A stretch of DNA of 64,000 bases, taken from Apoda limacodes. Lineage: Eukaryota; Arthropoda; Insecta; Lepidoptera; Limacodidae. The notes under the pieces are model-generated. The model searched no databases. It was given only the letters and a program-made list of their open reading frames with translations, and had not been told where the DNA came from. Positions 56,601 to 64,000 of this stretch are shown in pieces. Each line of letters begins with the position of its first letter. Position 1 is the stretch's first letter. A program made the position numbers and the translations under genes. The stretch is taken from contig OX291542.1 of assembly GCA_946406115.1 (NCBI GenBank), positions 3,062,959-3,126,958 on the forward strand. The letters are read 5' to 3'.

Positions 56601-59600
56601 GTTATGGATATGGAGTGCACCGAAACGTGAAGGTCGTATTTGAAAAAAAGCGTGGTCAGGCATTAGAAGGGTGATCGCTTAGTGGTACGATATTCTGCGT
56701 TCCACTCAATAAACAGTGGGTCAGCAATTGGTCTATCCATGATGAATGTATGTCAGAAGTTGAATCAAGATGTTACAGATTTCGTTCTGGTTCCAAATGT
56801 CATAGACATAGCAACTTACAAATAGAGGCCCTAATCCCGCAATGGGATGTCGAACAAACTGATATAAGTATTAGTAGCCGTTATTGCGTACAAAATGTAA
56901 TATTGCTTTTCAGAGATGCAGCGTGGGAGTTGGAACAAAACGCTTTTGCGGAAATATACGAGCGACCAGTAACTTGTAGCGCAAGTGAATGCAAGTGTCC
57001 AATGGGGAGGGAACACGATGCTGATACTGGGTAAGGTGACCATTCCCACCCGGGAAGGGTTCAATATTCTTTATTTTCTTCTTAGCCAGAAGTTGTTTTT
57101 TTGGTAATAAGGAAACCCACACAAGAACCAAAATCGCCTACATAGCTGGAATAGGTAGCAAGCTCAAGTGGTAATGGGCAGGCAACACCCCTCGTCGAAC
57201 TATTAACCAATGGAGGATGAGGGTTCTCGAGTTACGACCTTGACCTGGGAGACGCAACATTGAACGGCCCCAGCCGCGTCTGTGGGCAGACATCCTTGTT
57301 CGAGGCAAGAGAAGGTTTCAGTTACGTCATATAAAATACATGAGAAAGTAAATAAACAGATTTGGCAGTAAGAAATAAAATCAGTAATAAATCTGAAAAA
57401 TAAAGTAGTAGATTGTTAACTCAGGGATAAGGGGAAAGGTACCCATTTCTGACGAGATATTTTAGTTCCAGCCTGAAATAGGCTTTTCACACAAGTTTGT
57501 TTGTTTGTTCTTTACTTCTTGAAGACGCAACGGAGCATCCAATTGACGTAATTTTTGGCATAGGGATAGTTTTTACCTCAATCAAAAGTTTCCACAGGGA
57601 CACTATACTATACTTATAATTATATAAATTCTTAAACTAAAACAAACTATAATTATTTTATCTTAATTTCTGCTCTAATTACGCTGCCCATTTTAAATAT
57701 TTAGCCGGTAAACAATTATTTCTGTTTTCAATTGAACTTATTCTTTCCAGTACAATGTGGGATATAAAGATATGTCTCCTGTGCGGAAGCACCGGTGTCC
57801 ACGCGTATTGTCTGCAAGTGTCGCAACAAGAGGAGATCGCCGTACCTCTCCGCTACGTGTGCAAGACCTGCCAGCCCGCAGCGCCCACGGATCTAGACCA
57901 GTTGGAGAGCAGCATTGCAGCAGGTAACATAAATTCTTGTAACTAGTAATTTCAAATTTTTTTACCTTCCTTTATTTGAAAGGTAACACTCTCAAGAAAA
58001 AGTGTATAATTGCTATTAAGTAAATCCTTAGAAATATATTTTTTTGTCACAAAATCGAATATAATTATGTTTACGAGAAATAAAGACAAAACCACTAAAT
58101 CCCTTAAAATGTGCGACTTGTTTCAGTAATATTAAGTGAACAACCAACGCCATCTAGAACTCGCAGCGGTCCCCTGATGCCGAGCCGCATGTCTCTGCGA
58201 CGCACCAAGCAGAGGGCGTTAGCACACAGGTACCAGAGTAGAATAATCAGTCACACTGCTTTAGCCCTCCATTCTTAAAGCTAATTAAATACTCAACACA
58301 CTTCATAATTCAATTAATTTAATTTGTCAAACGTTCGGCGCAGTAGTACGTAGTAAGTTTATATTGATTGCAGGAATTTTATTACGCAGTAGACTTATTT
58401 CATAACCGCAGCGCTAACTACTCACCAATACAGAATACCCTTTTTTTCGGCGCCAAATATCTGTGCCGCTTTTTGTTAACTGATATTACCTCATGCTACG
58501 AGAGCAAAATCGCGTATTGATGGACGTAAACTGTACTCAATTCAGAAATTCATCAGGGTTGCGTTCAAACGTTCCTCGGGTTCCTAACTATACCCTAAAG
58601 TTTTTGAACGGCTAAGTTACATCAGTCAAATTGAAACAATGTAATTTGAAGTAGCTACCTACGTAACGCCTATGGAACACAAATTCAATTGAACTTAAAA
58701 CTTTAACTACTTTTTTGACAATATTTAAGTGAGAATAAAATAATATTTTTTCCTTTTTTAAGTTTTCATAAACTAGGTGGGTACTTGGTAAATTCTTTTA
58801 TTTTAATTTCTATTATAGTATAACTTACTATTATCATTATTATAAATTATTAACCATTTGTAAGATTGTGTACCTTTTTTCAGTTGTATTATTGTGTTGT
58901 GTGTTGTATTTTATTGTTTTGTTTTTATTTTGACTAATAATAAAATAAAAATAAAGGTATTGTTTCTAAACAGCTAAATTTTACGTCTAGAATCAATATT
59001 TTAAGGCATTTACTAAAAAATAGTAAGTAAAAACTAAATCCTAATAGTGAAGTAGTAACATTGGTTTGACATTTCTAATCAAATATGGACACCAACTCCG
59101 TCGAACCCGCGTCGAGTTCGGTTCACTTGAGTCAATACTAGGTAACTATACACGTTTTTGAACGGTATTCAAATCCATTTTTTTTGTTTTTAAGTCAATT
59201 TCAATTTTCTTTATTCAAATTAGGTTTTTACAAACACTTTTGAATCGTCATAGTTATGATATACAATTTTTTGAAATCCGGTTCACAATGTTGATTTCTA
59301 CCGAGAAGAATCCGGCAAGAAACTCGATAGTTACTCTTTTAAAAAATCATACAAAAATACAAATACAATCAATGTTTTAAACAAAAAGTTTTAAGCCATA
59401 CCATTTTATATTATTTCCATTTTAATCTGGTTTACCTATGCGTCCTGTAATTGAGCATCTTCAGTCCCATGAATTTTTATCATTTACATGGTCTGAAATA
59501 TTGTAGAATGCTTTTTTACAAAGTTGTTGTTTAGTAAAAGATTTAAATTTAATTATTGATATTTTTTGAATATTAATGGGAACTTACTACAGCTCCATAA

Positions 59601-62600
59601 AAGAGTAACTAATTTTGTGTAGACGTGTATCATGCACCAACAGTTTTTTTTTCCTTATAGTATTTACTTTTTGAAAGTCACTTTTCTTACTGAAACTATT
59701 AATATTTTTATGAATATTTAAAAGATTTTCATATTCTGCGACGCTGAAGTTAAAATGTTTACTTCCTTAAACCGTCTCTCAGTGATATCCTAGATCCTAA
59801 TTTGTAAATAGCACAAATTGCCCGTTTTTGTAACAAAAATATTGTATTTACATTAGCAGAGCGCTACCCCACAATAAGATGCCATATGTCATTAAACTAT
59901 GGAAATAGCTAAAATATACTATTTTTGCAGTGTCGACATCGGTTAATTGTCTTATTTTCTTGATGGCATACACAATAGAGCTAAGTTTTTTGGATAAGTT
60001 ATGAATATGAGGACCCCATTAAAATTTGGAGTCCAGCGTTATGCCAAGAATGACTGTTGAATCAAAAAGTTCTAATTGCTCGCCATTAATATTAATACAA
60101 TGAACATGTCTGGATCTGACTAATATTTGGTAATGTAAATTTAACCCGTTTGGTTTTTTCTCATTAAATAACAATTTATTAGCGTTAAACCAATCTACAA
60201 TCTTAGAAATAACATTATTTAATTCATCATAACATGCATGTCGTCTCTTAACTTTGAAAAGTAAAGAGGTGTCGTTAGCAAATAAGACAATGTCATGGTT
60301 TTTTACATAACATTCAGATCATTAATGTAAATATAAATAGAAATGGATCTAAAATTGAGCCCTGGTCCCCCCCATAGTGACTGCTGATCCCGGAGATCTT
60401 TTACCGTTGACATCTATTTTCTGTACTTTACTACTCATGTAGGAGGTCAAAAGGTCGAGAGTTTTGCCCCTAATAGCATAGTGATGTAGCTTTCTGATGA
60501 GGTTTTCATGTTGGTCACAGTCAAATGCTTTGGATAAATCACAAAACACTCCAAGAGCATTATGCGAATCCTCCCAGGCGTTAAATATACTTTTTAATAG
60601 TGCCACTCCTGCATTGGTTGTGGAACGGCCTTTTCAAAAGCCAAACTGTTTACTTCTAAGTAGGACATTAAAAAGTTTCGTCTTACCAGGAAACACACCA
60701 CTACCAACACAACTATTAAATTTTTTTACAGAAAGTCCTTAAAGGTATTTTTTTACATATTCCCTAAATAGTTGGCTATTATTATAATGTTCTTTCTTTA
60801 TATAATTCATACAGTTTACGCCTACTTCCATAAATACCTGGGGTAGTCCATTCACTAAAACTAAAGCGACTGGAAATGTTTCTTTTTTGCAGTAAATATT
60901 TTATTATACTCTGTAGTGATAGTGTCAAGAACAGTATTGTACATATCATTTGGGCTGCTATTATAAAGTAAATCCGGAAGTGTATGCAATAAGTTAGATT
61001 TAAATTATTCAATCCGTTTAGTTGTAATTGGTATGAATTGGATTTCCTTTTTAGTAATACTTATCTTTCTTTCTAAAACCACTAACTGTCCATAATGATC
61101 TGACTCTAGATTGCTTATAACTGACCTTTAGAAGTGAGAACTTTATTGCGCGCGCTTGGTTGGGGACCTATTTCGTTGAACGTACGTCCGTCAGAACAGC
61201 GCTCAAAAGGAAACAGCGCGGCGCGGAAGGCGAAGAGGGGCGGATAGGCGCGCGCGTATAGCCGCTGCCTCTCTCGCTCTCAGTTCTGACTTTTGCGGTA
61301 CGTCCCGCGACGCACCCGTTTTTTAGGGTTCCGTACTTAAAGGGTAATTATCGAAACTCTATTACTAAGACTTCGCTGTCCGTCCGCCACCAGGCTGTAT
61401 CTCATAAACCGTGATTGGTAGACAGTTGAAATTTTCACAGAAGAAGCTGCCGCTATAACACAGAAATACATCTTATGTAAAAATCCTATCACGGTTTATG
61501 AGATACAGCCTGGTGACAGATGGACGGATGGACAGACAGCGAAGTCTTAGTAATAGGGTTCCGCTAATTACCCTTTGGGTACGGAACCCTAAAAAACAAT
61601 AAAATAAATATTTAAGGGGGCTCCCATACAACAAACGTGATTTTTTTTTGCCGTTTTTATACGTACCATACCATATTAATGGTACGGAACCCGTCGTGCG
61701 CAAGTCCGACTTGCACTTGGCCGATTTTTTGAATTGGTTTTATATAAGTAAATATTTGTTGATGCAAGTTGCACTAGATACAGCAGTGCTAGTTGGTTTA
61801 AAAAACAAAATATTTAAATTAAAAGCCCAAAATAAGGCAAGCAATCTGGTGCTTAATGCGCTATTTTCTAAAATGTTTATATTAAAGTCTCCACAAATAA
61901 TGATTTGTTTTATTGGAATTGCTAATTTTGTTCAGCACTTCTTCCATAACAAACTCAAAATTATCATAAACTTGCTTTTGCCCGCGGTTTCATCAGTCCT
62001 TTAATTTTTAGTCCTTTAGTTATCAATTAAGGATTTCAACGGCAACTCCTTAATTATAAAAAAAACCGACTCACACTTGACTTTTTCAAGTACCCTATGT
62101 CCTTTCTCAAGACTATCTCCAATCCAAATTTCATCTTAATAGGTAGTAGGTAAGGGTGAAGTGGTAACAGACAGACAGACAGACAGAGTTACTTCCGCAT
62201 TTATAATAATAGTATGGATTGTACAAGGCGGCTTGTGTACACTCACAAAAATGAGATGCTCAACTTCTGTACAGGACAGCTGTATAGAAGTTGAGTAGAA
62301 GAATAGATGAGTATCGAGTTGGAACTCAGTTAGTTTTTGAACGATTTTGAACGACGGTTCTAGTCTTAACTCTACTCGACACAGTGGGTTTTTGAACGAC
62401 GCCCAAGAAGTTGATTTTGGAAGGCGGAATGTGACGAGACTAAATTGAGTTAATGTAGCTTTGACTCTTGTGGCCTTCGAAAAAGACAAAAGTAGTGGAC
62501 TTCATTGCAAAAAAACCTTTATTTTTTTAATTATTCTGTGTTTTTTTTGTAATGTGTCAAAATAATATGGTTTTTTTTTAGTGCCTCAACATCTCAAGCA

Positions 62601-63486
62601 AACAACCGATTGCCTGTGCCCAAGACTGAATCTATAGAAACTAATGGTAAGAATCGTTTTGTCCATCTGTCTATTGTTAACTTTTTTCATGTTTCTTGAT
62701 GTCTCCATTCCTATACAAAAGGATTGAAAAGGTTCCCTATCCGATTTCGCCGATATGCGTCCTATTTCTACTCTAGAATATATTCAACCTTCTCAGAAGT
62801 ACCTATGTAAGTGTTTAGAATATTTATTTCCCAAAATAACATAAATGGTGAATCCGTACCAGATTTTCCGAAACAAGAATTTCATGTTAACGAATTATAG
62901 CTACAATTATTGGTCGCTATAGCAAACTTTCCATATATAAATATTTTTGGACGTAACACACAGAACTATCTGGTTCCAAATTAAGCAAAGCTCATTTATG
63001 GATACATGTATACATAGAAAATAAACTTAATTCAAACACAAATGTTCATTATATAAATGTTTTTTCTGGTTCGAACCCGCGCTCCTTGATCCAGCAGGCA
63101 CCCACTGAGCCACGCTAAGAACACTTGAACGTGCTTCAAATATTTGTTTACCAAGATAAGATTTTGTGATCACTGACTACATTATAACTTCATAATGTTA
63201 CATTTTTATTTTCTACTTCAGTAACACAAAACCAAACCAGCACTACACAAAGCAGAGCAGAACTGAACCTAAAACAACCTAAACGACGACAAACTGAAGA
63301 AACTGTACTGAAAGGTATTGAAAACACAATGTTGTCTCCGATGAAACTCTTGGAAGAAAGCCTTAGCGAGAAGATATTACAAGTCAATGTGGAACCAGAG
63401 TTTGTGAACAAAAGTGAAATAGTCGAAATTATGAGAAGAAAGTTTAAGAAACCTAGACCTCTGTGTGAGAAGAGGAGAATTGTCAA
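44496..63486 (+). CDS. PHD/RING-finger protein of the PHF7/G2E3/pineapple-eye type (11 exons, 3' end outside the window)
   Basis: Joining 11 exons with matching phases gives 526 residues with no stop. Order: C2HC zinc knuckle (C26, C29, H51, C54), linker with GFLYKDIVAEVER, PHD finger (C91, C94, C103, C108, H113, C116, C134, H137) forming an extended PHD, a basic Lys-rich linker (about 140-205), a RING-like finger (C217, C220, C237/C238, H245, C248, C263, C266), a second PHD-like finger (C307, C312, C314, C333, C336, H342, C345, C362, C365), then an Arg/Ser-rich tail. This order matches vertebrate PHF7 and G2E3 and Drosophila pineapple eye, which act on chromatin or as E3 ubiquitin ligases. 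The G2E3 HECT domain has not appeared by residue 526; the insect proteins lack it. The gene probably acts in the nucleus. Introns are filled with transposons. Confidence 0.85.
45023..45960. repeat. intron 1 repeats, including a block shared with the hAT-like element
   Basis: The minus strand at about 45023-45125 closely matches 6420-6512 inside the hAT-like element: both contain CTTTAGACCCATGTCTG and AATCTGTCAAACTGCC. At 45865-45955 a CACTGGGCCAACATGGTGG block followed by TGGCCTAAAGC and GAAGAGGGCTTTGCCCC is a fragment of another widely dispersed repeat. The remainder of intron 1 (44661-46576) shows nothing further. Confidence 0.5.
46577..46678 (+). CDS. PHD/RING gene exon 2
   Basis: Acceptor TTTGTTTCAG, donor CAT/GTAAGA, phase 0 on both sides, 34 codons. 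It encodes LLSCCLVQKGKDEDGLLGFL, equivalent to the linker between zinc knuckle and PHD finger in PHF7/G2E3. Confidence 0.85.
46972..47106 (-). mobile_element. fragment encoding a helix-turn-helix N-terminus found in mobile elements
   Basis: The minus-strand frame MSKRHTYSNREYYEMVRCYF and the following residues resemble the short helix-turn-helix region often found at the N-terminus of insect transposon-associated proteins. It ends after about 45 residues, antisense within intron 2. No further coding sequence follows, so it is a scrap. Confidence 0.35.
47480..48060 (+). mobile_element. 3' end of a jockey/CR1-like LINE in intron 2
   Basis: Plus-strand frames give FLIQKRAVRILANVKP, HLDEFQTFKSKRKCTKLVT and KIKEAPSYETFCDRLKKIL, the C-terminal order of LINEs like those at 15525 and 59190. 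The 3' UTR ends GGACCGACCGAAGTACCTAG and an A-rich tail. Stops interrupt it. Confidence 0.65.
48440..49749 (+). mobile_element. internally deleted piggyBac-like transposon in intron 2
   Basis: The frame 49087-49386 reads LVRYIVNQTNLYALQ and DDIYVILGEMLLSGYVKLP, typical of the N-terminal part of piggyBac-like transposases. At about 49500-49585 a sequence KSKFQCQKCDVGLHPKFHM matches their C-terminal cysteine-rich finger. The DDD catalytic core between is missing. Inverted CGTCTGATAAAT (48463) and ATTTATCAGACG (ending 49706) may be subterminal repeats, and TTAA occurs at 48440-48443 and 49746-49749, the target type of this superfamily. The exact ends are uncertain. Confidence 0.55.
50442..50566 (+). 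CDS. PHD/RING gene exon 3
   Basis: Acceptor GACTTCTTACAG, donor TATAA/GTAAGT (phase 2). It encodes RCSFCGREGATLGCSVTQC and FHLPCGRERN, the core of the first PHD finger. Confidence 0.9.
50985..51165 (-). repeat. Helitron-like repeat fragment in intron 3
   Basis: The plus strand reads TTCGGTTATCCATGTAGG, CAACGGCAACTCCTCGATTA, AAGTAGCCTATGTCCTTTCC and AGCGAGAAGAGGTAACTGAC, the complement of the family at 2576 and 13763. Both ends are lost. Confidence 0.55.
51499..51725 (+). CDS. PHD/RING gene exon 4
   Basis: Acceptor GGTGCTTCAG, donor ATAG/GTACTA (phase 1). It begins with SFCVDHAPKQKIP, giving the last Cys-His pair of the PHD finger, then a Lys-rich basic linker (MPTRKRKANKNVK) that may hold a nuclear localisation signal. 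An earlier candidate near 51247 gives a less fitting sequence. Confidence 0.85.
52450..52580 (+). CDS. PHD/RING gene exon 5
   Basis: Acceptor TTTTTAACAG, donor CAG/GTATAA (phase 0). It encodes AVCVICYEEVDGYP and WPPCCARDAWFHRTCLQ, the first half of the RING-like finger. Confidence 0.9.
52581..54946. other. intron 5 of the PHD/RING gene
   Basis: 2.4 kb of AT-rich intron in which I recognise no exon and no complete repeat. A short duplicated motif, GACGGTTTTCAATTCCGATA and AATTCCGGACGG, occurs near 53800. Confidence 0.5.
54947..55053 (+). CDS. PHD/RING gene exon 6
   Basis: Acceptor TTTTTTTCAG, donor ACAG/GTAATT (phase 2). It encodes RMALSAGMHYLKCPLCND and SQGYYVPD, completing the RING-like finger with CPLC. 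Confidence 0.9.
55463..56281 (+). mobile_element. non-autonomous Helitron with an internal 158-bp tandem repeat (intron 6)
   Basis: It starts TCTATCTATATATATA after an A and ends GCCGGGACCGCTAG before a T, the terminal pattern of Helitrons. Three units starting TTACGTGTCACGTTGTTT (55483, 55641, 55799) are spaced exactly 158 bp apart; the third is truncated near 55930. No Rep/helicase sequence is present. Confidence 0.6.
56914..57030 (+). CDS. PHD/RING gene exon 7
   Basis: Acceptor TTGCTTTTCAG, donor CTGG/GTAAGG (phase 2). It encodes DAAWELEQNAFAEIYERP and CSASECKCPMGREHD, the start of the second PHD-like finger. Confidence 0.9.
57120..57335 (+). mobile_element. RTE-like LINE C-terminal fragment in intron 7
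   Basis: The plus-strand translation reads IAGIGSKLKW-WAGNTPRRT, INQWRMRVLELRP and GRRNIERPQPRLWADILV, which follow the C-terminal order of RTE-type endonuclease/reverse transcriptases (KLKWQWAGH..., GRPPTRW). One internal stop is present, and neither end of the element is visible. Confidence 0.6.
57751..57923 (+). CDS. PHD/RING gene exon 8
   Basis: Acceptor TTCTTTCCAG, donor GCAG/GTAACA (phase 1). It encodes WDIKICLLCGSTGVHAYC and YVCKTCQPA, the rest of the second PHD-like finger. Confidence 0.9.
58127..58229 (+). CDS. PHD/RING gene exon 9
   Basis: Acceptor CTTGTTTCAG, donor ACAG/GTACCA (phase 2). It encodes an Arg/Ser-rich segment, RTRSGPLMPSRMSLRRTKQ. Confidence 0.8.
59190..60750 (-). 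mobile_element. jockey/CR1-like LINE remnant in intron 9, active site altered
   Basis: The minus strand from 60606 reads GVFCDLSKAFDCDQHENLIR and MGGTRAQF (normally VPQGSIL), then VLFANDTSLLFKVKRR: the FADD active-site motif has become FAND. The C-terminal region continues to about 59450 with stops, and the 3' end with GGCAAGAAACTCGATAG is near 59190-59330. It is the same family as 15525-16466. Confidence 0.75.
61319..61735. repeat. dispersed repeat with an internal inverted duplication (fold-back)
   Basis: Left arm 61319-61417 and right arm 61486-61596 are inverted copies (TTTTTTAGGGTTCCGTAC ... GTACGGAACCCTAAAAAA) around a 68-bp loop. The outer part then continues with GGTACGGAACCCGTCGTGC and AAGTCCGACTTGCACTTGGCC to 61735, the normal far end of the family at 17216-17781. 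The right arm therefore looks like an inverted piece inserted within an otherwise ordinary copy. Confidence 0.7.
62005..62222 (-). repeat. Helitron-like repeat fragment in intron 9
   Basis: The plus strand reads GGATTTCAACGGCAACTCC, AAAACCGACTCACACTTGAC, AAGTACCCTATGTCCTTTC, a GACAGACAGACAGACAGACAG run and CATTTATAATAATAGTATGG. This is the reversed 5' part of the family at 2576-4136. Confidence 0.6.
62582..62646 (+). CDS. PHD/RING gene exon 10
   Basis: Acceptor TTTTTTTTTAG, donor AATG/GTAAGA (phase 1). A 65-nt exon encoding ASTSQANNRLPVPKTESIET. The phase fits both neighbours, which supports an exon this short. Confidence 0.7.
63066..63117 (-). repeat. tRNA-derived SINE fragment in intron 10
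   Basis: On the minus strand TGGCTCAGTGGGTGCC (A-box-like) is followed about 20 bp later by GCGGGTTCGAACC (B-box-like). The 3' side of the T-stem does not pair and there is no acceptor stem, so it is a SINE relic and not a tRNA gene. Confidence 0.55.
63222..63486 (+). CDS. PHD/RING gene exon 11 (last in the window)
   Basis: Acceptor TTCTACTTCAG, donor TCAA/GTAAGT (phase 2). It encodes 88 residues of basic, helical sequence including LSPMKLLEESLSEKI and IVEIMRRKFKKPRPLCEKRR. The frame continues outside the window, so the stop is not seen. Confidence 0.8.
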
Positions 63487-63759
63487 GTAAGTACTGCTAT
63501 AATGTTATGAGAGTCATCCACTCCTAGACATAGACCTCGAAATGGTCATTACCAGGTCATTAGACTACCTGGTTGGAAATCATCCCACACGATCCTGGTC
63601 AAGTCTTTATTCCAAAACCTTCCTTGCCCATCATCTATCGGTTCTAGTTCAAGACAAATCGCTGCTCGACCAAAAAGCTTTTTAGTTTTAAAATATTTAA
63701 AATAGTCTCAAACAGTGTGTCAGAACATAAAGAAGACACAATATAGCTATTTAAATTTT

Positions 63760-63912
63760 TAATTGTCGGCTCAGTGGGTGAATGATCCGACTCCTGAATA
63801 TGTTGCGTGGGTTAAGTTCCCGCACAAGACAATCATTTATGTGATAGACATTTGTGTTCTCCTTGAGACTGGGTGTTATCTGTGTATAATATGTAAGTAT
63901 TTACAATAAAAA
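63760..63912 (+). repeat. tRNA-derived SINE
   Basis: GTCGGCTCAGTGGGTGAAT (A-box-like) is followed by GTGGGTTAAGTTCCCGCAC (decayed B box), then a body with GTTCTCCTTGAGACTGGGTG and a tail TATTTACAATAAAA. The order and the length of about 150 bp fit a lepidopteran SINE in the intron after exon 11. Confidence 0.6.
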
Positions 63913-64000
63913 TGTATGTACATAATAGTCATATATGGTCTGGTATCCATAACGCAAGCTTTGTTTGGTTTGAGATCAGATGGCGCTGTGTGTAATGTCG

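Noticed and set aside
61140..61320. GC-rich stretch as a CpG-island promoter
   Set aside because: It lies in the middle of a host intron directly beside a dispersed repeat and lacks any exon nearby; more likely part of a transposon.
63066..63117. Possible tRNA gene on the minus strand
   Set aside because: A-box and B-box-like motifs are present, but the T-stem does not pair and no acceptor stem is found; it is better explained as a SINE relic.

Overview
The window is nuclear DNA from an insect, almost certainly a moth or butterfly (Lepidoptera). It is AT-rich, has spliced genes with consensus GT-AG introns, and carries clan-3 cytochrome P450 genes. It is packed with repeat families typical of Lepidoptera: jockey/CR1-like and RTE-like LINEs, small Helitron-like elements ending in CTAG, tRNA-derived SINEs, and the dispersed repeat that pairs a GTGCGAGTCGGACTCGC-like end with a GGGTTCCGTAC end. 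These family names are my recognition from the sequence, not database results. I see no bacterial-type operons, CRISPR arrays, rRNA genes or convincing tRNA genes.

Four host genes are supported. (1) and (2) are two tandem P450 paralogues on the minus strand (exons at 12148..5305 and 26932..24748). Each has a 1360-nt first exon carrying every catalytic motif up to the heme cysteine (Cys452 in both), then a phase-1 intron and a short last exon. They differ at the 3' end: copy 1 has a 5.2-kb intron full of transposons and a 33-residue C-terminal extension; copy 2 has a 0.66-kb intron and a one-base frameshift in the last exon. (3) is an unrecognised minus-strand gene (two exons visible, 31187..28954, about 609 codons) that is lysine/asparagine/threonine-rich; its 5' end was not found. 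(4) is a plus-strand PHD/RING-finger gene of the PHF7/G2E3/pineapple-eye type. Eleven exons run from 44496 to 63486 and give 526 residues, and the gene continues past the window edge.

Region by region: 1-5.3 kb is intergenic, with a LINE nested in a Helitron-like repeat. 5.3-12.1 kb is P450 copy 1. 12.2-24.7 kb is a graveyard of nested transposons: a fold-back Helitron pair, an RTE LINE interrupted twice, and a jockey LINE interrupted by a 1.1-kb terminal-inverted-repeat element. 24.7-26.9 kb is P450 copy 2. 27-31.2 kb holds nested miniature elements and the unknown gene. 31.6-38.4 kb is unusually rich in palindromes: a 1.5-kb inverted unit, arrays of 30-40-bp hairpins with different stems but a shared layout, and a near-identical 365-bp inverted repeat made of RTE coding sequence. 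39.7-44.3 kb is a nearly full-length but broken jockey-type LINE ending about 240 bp before the PHD/RING start codon. 44.5-64 kb is the PHD/RING gene, whose introns carry piggyBac-like, LINE, Helitron-like and SINE remnants.

The P450s probably act in xenobiotic or endogenous lipid oxidation at the endoplasmic reticulum. The PHD/RING protein probably acts on chromatin or as a ubiquitin ligase. Nothing suggests the four genes work in one pathway. The most distinctive part is the palindrome-rich block at 31.6-38.4 kb.
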